Below are positions 1-24,781 of a DNA stretch of 64,000 nucleotides, in pieces. The stretch lies in NCBI GenBank assembly GCA_021613335.1, contig JAJTWR010000456.1, positions 98,501 through 162,500 of the forward strand, given 5' to 3'. Both the position numbers and the translations under genes were made by a program. This DNA is from Whitmania pigra. Its lineage: Eukaryota > Annelida > Clitellata > Hirudinida > Haemopidae. The notes under the pieces were generated by a model. It did not search any database, had not been told where the DNA came from, and saw nothing but the letters and a program-made list of their open reading frames with translations. The stretch's first letter is position 1. Every line of letters starts with the position of its first letter.

Positions 1-3000
1 TTTTACATTTTAATTCTAAATGTGGTTCTTTGATTGCAACAATTTCCTGCGATTTTTTAATTTAATTTTCGAGTTCTAATAAGCTTTATTATTTAAAATA
101 ATTATGAAATACTAAACAATTGTTACATTGTCTCAAACAACTTTTGGTTTTTCAAATCCTAATCCGTCACTGTGTAATGTAATCCGTTCAAATGTCATCA
201 AAATTTATCAAATTTCAGGTTTCAAACTTATTTATTTTCGTTAAAAACAAACTTATAAATCTTATTTATTCTCTAATAAACATAACTAGTAGCAATTATT
301 GCAAATACCTACAATATCATTTTAACCGCCTTTAATGCATTAATAAAAAATACATAAAAATATAATGCGTCGCTCAATCATTTTAAAATTAAAAAAAAAC
401 ATTTAAAAAGATGTTTGAAAATTCAAACATTACGTCGGAAAACAGAAACAAAAATTTATTTTATTTCCATAAAAGAGAAGACAATAAGACAAGAAAAGGA
501 TGATAATAATATCCAAGTTTACAATCCAATTCGTCACAATTCAAGACACGTCTGAAAGCCTTGACACAAAGTCCCCTTTGCAAGCTTCGTGCTAAAATTA
601 ATTCTTTGTCCTTAAAATAGAAAAGAAAATTTGGATTGGATCTATGCATCCAAACAAGGAACTACGAACCTTGATCGACATCGAAAGGACGCGGATTTGA
701 AAAATAAACTTTACACTTCAAAGTGATAAATTAGAAAATTTAAAATTTATATCCAAAAATAATCTTTCTTATTTAGAAATATAAAATGTTAACGAATGTA
801 GATTCATTTATACGGCGCCATCTGCTGCTGTGGTCAAAACCTCTGCTATCTAGTAAAGCATATGTCATTCCTGAATTAAAACTCAACAGGTTGATACATG
901 TGTTGAGGGCAATGGAGGGGTATCTTTCGTAACGTTTCAGCTCAAGAGCATTTGATTATTAACATTTACAATTATTAAAGCTTTTAAATTAAAATTAAAA
1001 GTAATTAATTTAAAATTAAAGAATTAAATTAATCACATCGATCAGAGATTTCTTGTGCCATTTGTCATCGACTCCTTTGCAACACTTTCGTAAAACCTGA
1101 TGTTGTTGTTCTAATGATTATTCAACATTAATTTATTAATATTGTAATATATTATATATAAGTAATATAATATATATTACGTATGTAATGTATTAATTAT
1201 ATATAAGTTACATTCAACTCATAAGTTTGAACGCTTGCATTAAAATCGTACCAATAATAACAACAATAATAGCGCAACCTCCAGCAATATTTGTCGTTTG
1301 ATTGTTATTTCGTCTCTGGATCGGAAATGACGCGCAATTGAAGCTCATCCATTTCCTTTTCCATCCTTCCATCATCTCAGTCATTGGTCAGCTTTTCACG
1401 CTAACCAATGCCCCATGGAAATCTTTGTTGAGGTGTAACGGAAATTTTCCTTGATGCCACCAGATGGTTGCGATATTGATGAATGGAAGTTCTGTGGGGT
1501 TTTGATGCAAGCAAATAAAAATTAAAATATTACATATTACTTATTGTTTTTATTCCAAGGAATTAAAAAAGTAATTGTTAATAGAACCAATATTATTAAT
1601 AATCGTATTAAAAATATTAACTGAGGCAATAAAATTGTATTACATTAAATCGAACAGAATTCAGAGTAAATCTTAAAAGTTGGGTTCGACTAAAACTTGG
1701 TATCCACGAACGTACATAATTCATCATTCCTCATCGACTGTCGATTAAATCTCATCATTCTTTTCCCGTCTTTTTAAGCCATCCATCCACCCATCCGTCC
1801 ATCAATCCATCCGTCCGTTCATCAATCTATCCATCCGTCCATCCGCTCGAAAATTCATGCGGATAGTTGATGCATTTTAGAGGTGATTATAAATCTTGGC
1901 TTAATGGATTGATGGTTGGGCAGGTAATTTTAAAACGATATAGATCGGAATTTTATGCACACGACATAATCTACAAATTTCCAAAATAAAAATAGTCATT
2001 TAATCTCAACCTTGGAAGATATATTAATCTCCATTTTGGTTGATATTACTAAATGAGAATGAAATGTGGAATATATTTGTAAAAGTAAAATAAAATATCA
2101 ATAAATTCCATCCAAAAATATGAAAGTCTTTCCTGGAATGAGAGCATCGGTCGATGCTTCGTTGCTATGGTTTCCACATTAGATAAGCGCCAAGAAATGC
2201 TAATCAGCGGAAGAATGTGCTTAAAATTGCCATCCGAGGATATCCCATGATTTCTATTTTTAGAATCAAACATTCTTAAGATGATGTAATTTCAAGCATT
2301 TTATTCAATGCAGACGTGATTTACGGAATGAAGAAATATTTGCACATAATAAGTTTAATATTATTAATTCTATTTAGTAATATAATTATTAATTATCTAT
2401 TTTAAGTGTTCAAAACGGTCAAGGACAAGTTAAGATAATTTACTTGCAAATATTATCAGCAATTGTTTGTATAATTAAATAATATAATCCAAACTTTTTT
2501 AATAAAAAATTCACGAATTTCATGAAGAAAACGTCCAATCAATGTTGATTCGATGGTCACGTGAAACGGTCTCATTCTTTCATTGGCTCCACGTTAAACA
2601 ATGAAATAAATTTCATCAGGGAATTTAAAAATAAATTTGTCAAAAACAAGCAAATCATAATAAATAAGCATAATAAAAGCTCCGATCATATTACTGACAT
2701 CAGGCTAATTGACATTGCAAAAAGCAAATAAAAATAAGTTGAAAATGCATTTTGGGCCAATATTTTTAGTGGCATTTCGTTGTTACAATTTTTTGCAGAC
2801 AATCAAAATTTAGTTCGATACAGGAACGAGAAAAGTCTTAATTCGTTATGTTTTGTAACAGGCAGACCTTTAAATCATATTGATTTAAAATGCGGACTTT
2901 TAAATTATATTGATGGCGATATAGAGAAAGTATGTTTCATAAACAAACGTATCAGATGGTATAACACATTGTAATGCCACAGTCGATATTCCTATAATTT

Positions 3001-3980
3001 TATATTATTAATTTAAAACATCTGCATTGTAAATCAATAATCTGATAAGCAAATGTTGTTCGTTAGAATAAATATTTCAAGTATAAGAACAACATTATTT
3101 TTTATTTATTTGTTAGATTATAATCTCTAAAAATAAAATAATAAACGTTTGTCTGAATTGAATTAGATGATCCATTGCGATTTTGTTGTAATTATTGTTA
3201 ATTATTAATTAATTAACACAGAAGATGTCTATAGTTACACATATTTCTTCTGTTCCTAACATCTTCATAACTCCTTTCAGTTGACCAAGGAACAATCCTT
3301 GATCGAATATCTTGATGTAAACAAGGCATGAAAACATCTCAGTAATTTATTTATGGTTCCTGAAAGACTTTTTTCCTGAAAAATGTTTCCTGGAACTTTT
3401 GAAACTTGTAGGTCTCTTCGGAAAAGTTTCGAGTTTCGTGGATCTCTTTTCATTTCGATGGATGACATTCTAGATGATGGAGTTGCTGATAAAAATGGAT
3501 CGATAAAAGCGAATTGAACCGAGTAATAGAAGAATTTTTAGCTGAGTGATTGACTTTGTCAATTTATGCATTATTGTTAGTGTTTTAAGAGTTACTGCTA
3601 ATAAATTTAAAATGACAATTACGTAACAAATGGACTGAATGTATGTTATAAATGGAACTAATGCACGAAATGAATTTAATGCATGTAATGAATTTAATGA
3701 ATGGATTGCAACATTTAGGAAATTTCTTGAACGAATGCAATCATGCAGACAAAGACACAAAATCACAAACAAAACTGAAGCAACTCAAGCAAGCCTCTCT
3801 GCCATGCTGCACAACTTCTCCACAACTTGCCCGAAGAATTTCACAGCAATTTCTGCCTAATCACTGGAAGAAGAAGAAGATGATGATGATGATGTTGCAG
3901 ATGAGAACAGCGTTACGCACGATCATGATGATGATACCGTAAGCCGCCCGAGCCTAAAGCATTGCTGTTGTATTGCCAAC
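1..3980. other. AT-rich intergenic region, no gene recognised
   Basis: I see no supported gene here. Reading frames are short and lack recognisable domains or splice-consistent partners. Features present are a (CCAT/CCGT) tetranucleotide-like tract at about 1778-1850, a TA-rich stretch at 1140-1210, and two CCAAT-type motifs in opposite orientation at about 1383-1412 with slightly higher GC content. A 48-codon ATG frame at 786-932 has no family resemblance I can name. Confidence 0.5.
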
Positions 3981-4280
3981 TAAAGCGCTCTTTCTGCATG
4001 TTATCTCACATTACCCTTACAAAACTTGAGCCTGAAGAGGTTAGCATCTCCATCTGATCTCGACATTTCTCGCAGCAATTCCGCTCCGGCTCTGTTGATT
4101 TTCTTAAAGTTTCTCGGCCAATTTTGCTGCTTGGCTTCAAACTTTCTGGTCCAAGCGTCCGGCGTTTTAAAGAGTTTCTTGAGATTCTCAGCAAAGCAGG
4201 TCGAAATCGAGATCGATAAATTAAAAGTTAGAAGCATTTAATTTTTATTTTCGAATAATCGACGACGAAAATCATCGAAA
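3980..4280 (+). promoter_or_regulatory. GC-richer upstream/5' UTR region of tropomyosin
   Basis: The roughly 250 bases before the tropomyosin start are clearly richer in G+C than the surrounding DNA, as expected for a transcribed leader or core promoter. The start codon at 4281 sits in a good translation context (purine at -3, G at +4). No TATA box is obvious. The minus strand over 4001-4237 also stays open for 78 codons, so a coding role on the other strand cannot be excluded, but no splice partner was found. Confidence 0.35.
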
Positions 4281-7200
4281 ATGGCCACGAACACAATGGA
4301 CGCTATCAAAAAGAAGATGCAGGTCATGAAGACCGAGAAGGATCAGGCACTCATCAGGGCTGAACAGTTGGAAAAGAAAGTTTCAGAACAAAAAGCCGTC
4401 AATGAAAAGGTGGGTGAACATATCTTTTCTTTAAATTATTTTTTAATTTTTACAATTTTGTATTTATCGTAAGTATTACTAAAAGAATTTATAGAATCGT
4501 AAAATATTAATAACCTTAATTTGTTATGATAAAATGATCTTATGTCATTTTCATAAAGTTTTGACTGGTTGAACAATACACTCTGTCAATCAATACATTA
4601 CTAATGATGCTAAATTAAAAGTACTTTATGTCTTTATGTTTGAATCAAGGGCACGTATGAATAATGCTTAAAAATATAAATGACATCCTATGTTAAATGT
4701 TTCATTTTAATTTAATTTACAGCTGATAAAGTTTAATTACAGCCAATTAAGCATAAATTACATAATAATCAATTAATTAAGCTGGATGCAACAAGTGCGC
4801 TTCAATATGTTGTGGGGTTCACTTTCATAAGAATGAAATGTTGGACCAAAATTGCAAACGCAAAGCCGTGTTTGGCTTGATTGGCATTCAATTTGCCAGC
4901 AGTGATAGTGGATCAAGCTGAAAAGAAATTTCTAAAAGATTGATGTGATGTTGAAGCCATTGAGAGGCAGAAAATGTCACTTCTATTTTTCTCAACCCAT
5001 CTGATAACATTGCCTCATAATGCATTTAAAACAAGTACCAAATACATTCACACCTGCTGTTTTCATGTTAATGTGTCTTATTAAGATTTGAGGTATTGCG
5101 CATTTCTAACGCAAGTCACTATTAGCTCTAAAATGCGCGTTGAATTGCAGATGAATTATATCAACGATAAACAAATAAAAAAAATATGTTAAGCAACATC
5201 GCTGATCAAATGATTGTTATTAACTTATTAGAAATCAATTACTTGAGTAAGTTTATTTAAAGTTATTTAAATTTTATTTCTTTAATTTATTAATTTAACT
5301 TTCAGCAAGAGGAAGAAATCCAGAATCTCCAGAAGCAAATTCAGCAATTGGAAGGAGATTTGGACACAGCGCAAACCCAACTTGCCGAAGCCACAACCAA
5401 ACTGGAAACCACGGAAAAACAGCTTGGAAATGTTAGTCGTTCTTTTCCAGCTGAACTTATGTGGCTAATGAATAAATTATTCTTCATGATAGAAAGTGAT
5501 CAAAACAAAATGTTATAAATTTTCAGGAAATTAATTGAAATGAATAGAATTTAAATAATTAATTTAAAAATAATTAATTAATGTCTTAAATAAATTTCTG
5601 GAGAAACTTTAATAAAATTTGATGACTGATAATTGCTAATTAAGGTTGCTAAGAAGTGTTAAACTAATCGATATGTTGGGTGGTAGGTTATACTCATTAG
5701 TGGAGATGATAGATGATGAGTGGTTGTCCTGAAGTTGATCAGAGATAACAAAATGGAATCATCAGGGAGGCTGAAGTTTTCCACAGGAGAACATTTACAA
5801 ATTCAAGTGCTTGAAACGTTTCCTCTCCTATAATCTATCGCTCGTCCTAGCGCAAGCGATGGGAATATTTACGGCTGCGGAGTGTTTAATGTGATTTTAG
5901 ATGGCCGAGTGTTGGCTGAGATAAATGGTGGTTAAGTAGACAAAATTTCATTGTCATCGCAAACAGAATTTCATTGTCATGACAGACTAAATTTCAGTGT
6001 CGTCAGACAAAATGTCATCACTACGATGGAATGATCCCTAAAAAGATGTCATGAATATCGTATGTTATTTTCACAAACAGAAGCACAAAAATGGAGCAGA
6101 CATAGCAAATGTTTTCAAGCCTCGCCAGAGTGCGTTCTCAGTGTTTACGACGCACTTGATGCCTCAACTTTATGAAGGAGGCAATTTTCGATGCCTGGGT
6201 GCAAGAACAAAAAGCTAATAATTTCACGGGCTGATGAAAACTACGCTGATGCTAGAAATGAGTTCAGTCCCATATGAAGGGCACATGATAACGGATGAAA
6301 GATTATATTATATGATTTTCTTTATTCTTTTTGATTTAGAAAATTTCTTGGAAAAAATGATTATTGTTTTAAGATTGCTTTAAGAGAGCTTCATCATACT
6401 TCTTAGCATAGTATTTTAAGCGAGTCCTTTTAATTGGCTAGGGATCAGTCTAAAAATATTATTAAAATTATTAACGATTATACTAGAACATTAAATATTT
6501 AATTTTCAATTAATAAAGAATGCGATTTTGCTGAGGTTTGGTAAACTTATTATTTTAGGCGGAATCCGATGTTGGAGCCCTGACGAGACGCATTCAACTC
6601 TTGGAAGTGGATTACGAACAAACTGCTTCCAGACTTCAAATTGCTTCTGAAAAATTGGAAGAAGCCTCCAAGCATGCAGAGGAGAGTGAAAAGTGAGTTT
6701 TAAACATTTTATGTTATATTTACTTTTTAATTTAAATTTTAATTTAAGTCTACTTAATCGCAGTCATACATTTTCTAAATTTACAAAATGAACAGACGCA
6801 CAACCAAGTAGAATTCATAAAAACTGAAAGCATTGCAAAACAGCTTCCACAATTGAGGTCAACGTAATCACTTGTTTTTTTCCAATTCTTTAGGAACAGA
6901 AAGTCTTTGGAAAGCAACAGTTTGGCAAACGACGAAAGAATCACCTTCCTCGAGGAGCAGTTGAAGGAAGCAAAGTATATCGCTGAAGATGCCGACAGGA
7001 AATACGATGAGGTATTTCCAAAGTTACATTCAATGTTATCATGTCATGGAACGAAATTTGTTGCGTCAGATTTTATTATTTTCTAATTGTTATAAAGTGC
7101 AGTTATCGTCTGTTTTGTAATGAATTTTATTGAAACAAGTATATCGCATTGATATAATTCTTAGGTTTTATGAGCCAAACTGCAGCACAATAATAATAAT

Positions 7201-10200
7201 TGTTACAATTGTAAATATTAAATTAGGCTTTGAACGTCAAAAATAAAATAAAACAATTTTATTATGCCACTCATGTGAAAACCCCCGAGTAAAAGTTTAT
7301 AAATTTAAATTTATAAGATTTGAAAAAATTAGCCGAGTGACCTTGAAGAATATTTGACAAAGGTGACGAAGCAATTAAGAAATTGACGTGTGCAATTAAG
7401 TAACTCAGAACCTTTGACAATTTGAGGCTGCCCATACTTATTTAATCGAATAACAAATTATTTCAATCAGGAAAAAATTCAAATTTTGGTAAACAATTAA
7501 TTAAATTATTACTATACTTGTTGAAATTATTCTCCGTTGCAATTATTGTTTATTTAAATAAATACAATATTAATTATTAAATTTCATTAATATTTAGGTT
7601 ATCATTATTACTGTAAATATTACTATTATTATAATATTACCACTATTACTTGTTACTGTATCAACTTGAGCACATAATAAATGATTAAAAAAAACAAGTC
7701 ATTGAGATAACGTCAACTAACAAACATGACTTCCACTCAATCAGGATTGATGACGTCATAGCGACGGGAAGCGAGCATTTTGTTGACATTCTTAATTCTA
7801 ATAAACTGATGCATAGACTGACATTTACAAGAATGGCTTTAAAAGACGCAAAGACATATTTGTTTTAAATTATGGACAATGAATAAATACAACGTAAATT
7901 GAAATGAACGTGTCTACATAAATGAATATTAATGTTTACATTTGTAGTTACAGAGACTCTTGAGAACTTTTTATTAAACTTTTTATATTTTATTTGTCCA
8001 ATAATAAAATAATAATAATTCATTTATCTATTATTATTTGTATCCATCATTATCATCAACTACTTTTAATTACTTGTTGCTTATTGGACCTTATTATGGT
8101 GGCAAGAAAATAATTCCTTAAATAGGTCATTGGTGTTTACCTGACAAATAATTTTTAATCCAAAACGATCTTTAAAAAATTATTCCTATTTATTTCAAAC
8201 AAAACAAAAAATTATTCTCATTTATTTCAAACAAATCACACCTCGTCTCCAACAGTGGAAAAGTTGATCCCATGCCGACAAAATGTTTTTTTAAACCGCA
8301 TTTTGAAAAATTAAAATAAATTTTAAATACTTTGGTTTGGTTTACGTATTAAGTTATATTTATATTTTGTTGGTATATCGACTAAAAATAATGTTGCAAT
8401 GCAGTTTAAATTACATTAAATAATAAAAGTCTTGACATAATTTATTTATCTAAGGCATCATTATTTTCCCATTTTTTAATTAATTGTTTTTAATTAGTTG
8501 TATAACTTGCTCGCTCCATAAAGCAATAAACAACGTTGAATCATCATCATAGTCATTGCCATCGTCATCATCATCGTAATCGTCATCATCATTATCGTCA
8601 TCGTCATCATCTTCATTATTAACTCTAATTCTCTACAGGCTGCCAGGAAGCTTGCCATTGCTGAGGTGACCTTGGAGAGCTTCGAAAGTCGTCTGGATGC
8701 TTCTGAATCGTGAGTCTATTAATAGACACGCGACGTTTATTTTTAGCACCATTTGCACCGTTATGCGTTTTTGGGGATCAATTAAGAACTATTGTTGTTG
8801 TTGTTGTTGTTCAAGAAGTAAATTGTTGTTGTTGTTGTTGTTCAAGAAGTGAATTGTTGTTGTTGTTGAGTTAAGAATCGAATTGTTGTTGTTGTTGTTC
8901 AAGAAGTGAATTGTTGTTGTTGTTGTTGTTCAAGAAGTGAATTGTTGTTGTTGAGTTAAGAATCGAATTGTTGTTTCCAGGAAAATAACCGAACTGGAAG
9001 ATGAGTTGAAGGAAGTTGGTGACAACATGAAGACATTGGAGCAGTCGGAACAAGAGGTTGTCAATTTAACTTCACCTGATCTTTTAAGACTTTTCAACTT
9101 AAAATTAATACTTTAAAAATTATAAATTGCAAATAAGAAATATTTATTTAGCCACCACAACAGACTTTTATTAAAAATAAAAATTTTTGCGTGCCAAAGA
9201 CACGCGAATTAGGAGGGGTTGTTTTCGCCTCGAAAAAGGTGTTTGCAGGTCCATTTATTTAAAAACATAGACATTCTTTTATCTCTCCTTACGGAAATTT
9301 TCACAAGAAAAAGCACGCGGTACTAAATAATTTCAAGATATCTTCTTTTAATATATTTAACATAATAATAGCTAGGTTTTCAGAAATAGTATCAAAATTA
9401 ATAAAAACTTACATAAATATTTGGCCAATTCTTATTAAATTCTGCTCCATTTTTCAAATAATATTAATAAATCCATGCCAACTGTAGGAGTCTTAATTAA
9501 GCGTTTTCAACAACTGAGAATTGTTTGAAAAGCAGTGCAAGTTGAATAATCGTCATTTGTTTACGACACAAAAGATCTTTTTACATGAATTGTTTACGAC
9601 ACAAAAGATCTTTTTACATGAATTGTATATCGATGAATGGCTATCAAATCATTATTATATTCCAATCACATTTCAAAGTTATATTTATTAACGAAAAGTT
9701 CGATTAAATGTTGTTTTACGCCTCACACGTCAAGTGTTTAAGTATCGTTTAAGGTAGTTGCTTCAAATGACGCTGTAATTGTGTAATTGTGTAAAAGTGT
9801 CCATTTTTGCAAGTTCCCGATTCTGTTAGATGACTATTTTTTGTTAATAAATATATTATATTTATTTTAATTTATATTCTTTAATTTGTAAATAATTATT
9901 TAATTCATTTAAGCATCTTCAGTCAATACATATTTTATAAATTTATTTTGAATGCTTTCATTATTGTTGACAGTATGTCGCGTTTGCTGAGAACAATATG
10001 ACTCATTTTAAATTTGAAAAATTAAGAGTGAATTTTGACTTAAATTTCATGCAAGATTTTTTTGGCAATTTTTATGAAAAAGGTATAAATGGCAGAATGA
10101 AATAATAATATGAAATATTTATTATAAATATTTGTATTAAGTACATTAATGTCGTAGATGAGCAATAAGAAAGCCATCTACTAATTGTTCCTGGTATAAG

Positions 10201-11444
10201 GTAATTAAATTAGGCAAATAATAGTTTAATTATTAAAGTAATTATATTAGGTAATTAATTAAAATTAATTAAACAATCACATCGAAGCGCCCGTTCCATT
10301 GACAACTTTGTCTCTCCGTCATACCATTGCCAACAGCATGTCTTTTTGGAATTCTTCCAAATCCTGGCAAAGAAAGTCAAGGAGCTTTTAATTTAGTCGA
10401 GCAAACGTCACTTCAGACGCATTCAAACATCTTAAATGCCTTCCTGTTGCAAGACCAAATATAAAATAAATGATCATTTCATATCGAATTGATTTTATGA
10501 TAAATATTATGGTATGACCTTTTTGAATGAAAATTGAACAGATTAATACATTATCATTGCAAAATTTAGTGAGTTTTATTATTATTTATTAATTGCCATA
10601 ATATTTATCCAAGATTAAAAACAAATATTGCGAAATTTCAGGCTCTGCAAAGAGAGGACAGTTACGAGGAAACCATCAGAGACTTGACTCAACGCCTTAA
10701 GGACGTACGTTTCAGTTGCTTAATTACCAATTCTATTTCGGCATCTGGAAAATAGCATCGCTACTACGATCACGCTTGCAATTCTAATTTCCATCTGAGC
10801 TGAAAGGAACCTAGATTTAGATCTATTTCTGGATTGGATAATGGCTCGGGTTCCAACGAGCAAAATGCAAAGCAAAAGATGGTCGCCTAATCAACAAGAA
10901 ACAAAAAAAAAAGATGCCACGAAAGAAAGTAAAAAATACAGAATTAGATTTTTATAACTGGCCAAATAAGGTCTCACAGGTCATTCGAAAATTGGGTGGA
11001 TTCGAATGGCTAGCTTATTCGATGTTTCTCCATGTTTTCCGGAGGGAATTCGTGATGGAAAAGATTTGATTAGATAACATTCCAAAATGGCATTTTGCAT
11101 TTTCAATTTCAGACTGAAAATAGAGCTTCAGAAGCCGAAAGAACTGTGTCTAAGTTGCAAAAGGAGATTGACAGACTGGAAGGTAATTTAATGAACTTTA
11201 AGTTTTTATCTTTTAATAAATTTCATTTTACCAAATATTGCTTGCAATGTTTAACAAAATAATATTTCGTGAAAGGTTAATTAAGTAAAACAATAACTTT
11301 TTAATTAAAGAGTCAATTTGGAAAGGTTTGATTAGATGTTAAAACATTCATCATTTTCCAGACGAACTTTTGGCCGAAAAGGAGAGGTACAAGGGAATCA
11401 GCGAAGAACTGGATGGAACTTTTGCCGAGTTGGCCAGCTTTTAA
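4281..11444 (+). CDS. TPM: Tropomyosin, nine coding exons
   Basis: Coiled-coil actin-binding protein that polymerises head to tail along thin filaments and gates myosin access. Coding exons: 4281-4409, 5306-5431, 6559-6692, 6894-7011, 8639-8709, 8981-9056, 10642-10704, 11113-11182, 11362-11444. All have GT donors and AG acceptors and the phases join without a break. Diagnostic stretches are MDAIKKKM at the N-terminus, the exon-4 peptide with [21 protein letters not shown], the exon-6 [17 protein letters not shown] and the C-terminal [18 protein letters not shown]. Heptad periodicity runs throughout. From the first ATG the protein is 289 aa; from the second ATG (4296) it is exactly 284 aa, the standard tropomyosin length, so I favour 4296. 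The family commonly has alternative exons; I saw none in the introns, but did not search exhaustively. Very high confidence in identity. Confidence 0.96.
8789..8971. repeat. (GTT)n minisatellite in tropomyosin intron 5
   Basis: Runs of GTT are interrupted at regular intervals by CAAGAAGTGAATT or GAGTTAAGAATCGAATT spacers. The array abuts the acceptor of tropomyosin exon 6 (AG at 8979-8980), so it forms most of the 3' part of this 271-base intron. Confidence 0.9.
9557..9622. repeat. Perfect 33-bp tandem duplication in tropomyosin intron 6
   Basis: A unit beginning TGTTTACGACACAAAAGATC occurs twice head to tail with a period of 33 bases and no visible differences, indicating a recent local duplication. 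Confidence 0.9.
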
Positions 11445-11709
11445 AAGTCCACGGTCTCTTTTTTCGTGTCATTGGATCTTTCTGGAAGATTGGTCTTCCG
11501 CACCAAATGGTCTCCCAAATGCCTCCGACGTGCCTATTGCTCCATTAGTTAATTACGATTAATAGGTTTCATTAATTATTATTATTATTATTATTAATAT
11601 TATTTTAGATTTAATCTGCTCATTCGTGGTTAAAAAGTGAGAATTCTTTTTAAACCAATTTTGATATTTGTTGCAGAACTCGAGAATTTTTATTATTAAA
11701 CTGGTTCAC

Positions 11710-11715
11710 AATAAA
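11710..11715 (+). terminator. Candidate polyadenylation signal of tropomyosin
   Basis: AATAAA lies about 265 bases after the tropomyosin stop codon. It is the canonical hexamer, but the AT-rich background makes a single match only moderately informative. Confidence 0.4.
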
Positions 11716-12398
11716 TGACCAACGACCATTTCAATTAAATGATTTTTTAAATCGCCGAGAAAATAAGTTTAACTTAAGCTGCGAAAGACAAAACTAAAAT
11801 TATTTTCAAAAAAATAGCAATGGTTTTAAATGAAAATAATCGAAGATAATATTAATATAATTGAATATCTGAGGAAAAAAAAACTATTTCAACGGCTCTG
11901 TAATTATGCATGATTCACAATGTCTATAGACTACAATGTGACCGATAACAAGGACAATACAGAAATTATGGACAGTGAGGAAGCCAACTTTGAACAACAT
12001 CAATCTCAACTTAACCTATTTCGCGCTAGGTTTTGTGAGCCACCGTTAAAAAAAATCTGCTTGCAGAAAATTTCGTTTAAAAATTCATATTTGAACTTTC
12101 AAAGCATAAAGCGGAAATGCAACAAATTTGCAAATGTCAGCGAATTAAACATTGAAATGAATTAATTTAGTAATGTAATGAATTAATGAATTACTGATGG
12201 TTTTAGCCAGAAAGCATTTATGCACGGTTAAGTCGAACTCGCTTTAGAATTAGAATTGTCTTTACAAAGAATAAATTCCCTGTTGAGATTAAATATTGGT
12301 TTAGGCTTAGGTTTTATTTACGTTGAGCGAAATTGTGACATTACGATTTGTCTTAAAAGCAAACGAATGAAATACAGTTTTTGTCTTCAGGTGTCGCT

Positions 12399-12404
12399 TT
12401 TATT
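12399..12404 (-). terminator. Candidate polyadenylation signal of the kinesin gene
   Basis: TTTATT on the plus strand reads AATAAA on the minus strand, 80 bases beyond the kinesin stop codon. Together with the tropomyosin signal at 11.7 kb it brackets the convergent intergenic interval. Moderately informative in AT-rich DNA. Confidence 0.4.
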
Positions 12405-12483
12405 ATCCGCAGGTTTTTTCCTTGAAGATTTTGACCTGAAAGAAATAAAATAAGGCCACTGTACATTTAATACCACATACAGC

Positions 12484-24781
<12,298 letters not shown>

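Noticed and set aside
786..932. 48-codon ATG frame near the window start
   Set aside because: Short, no recognisable family and no partner exon.
1681..1710. tRNA-like GGTTCGACT segment
   Set aside because: No matching acceptor, D or anticodon arms around it.
11920..12165. 81-codon ATG frame between tropomyosin and kinesin 3' ends
   Set aside because: No signal, domain or splice partner; it probably lies in or just past the tropomyosin 3' UTR. Kept only as a possibility.
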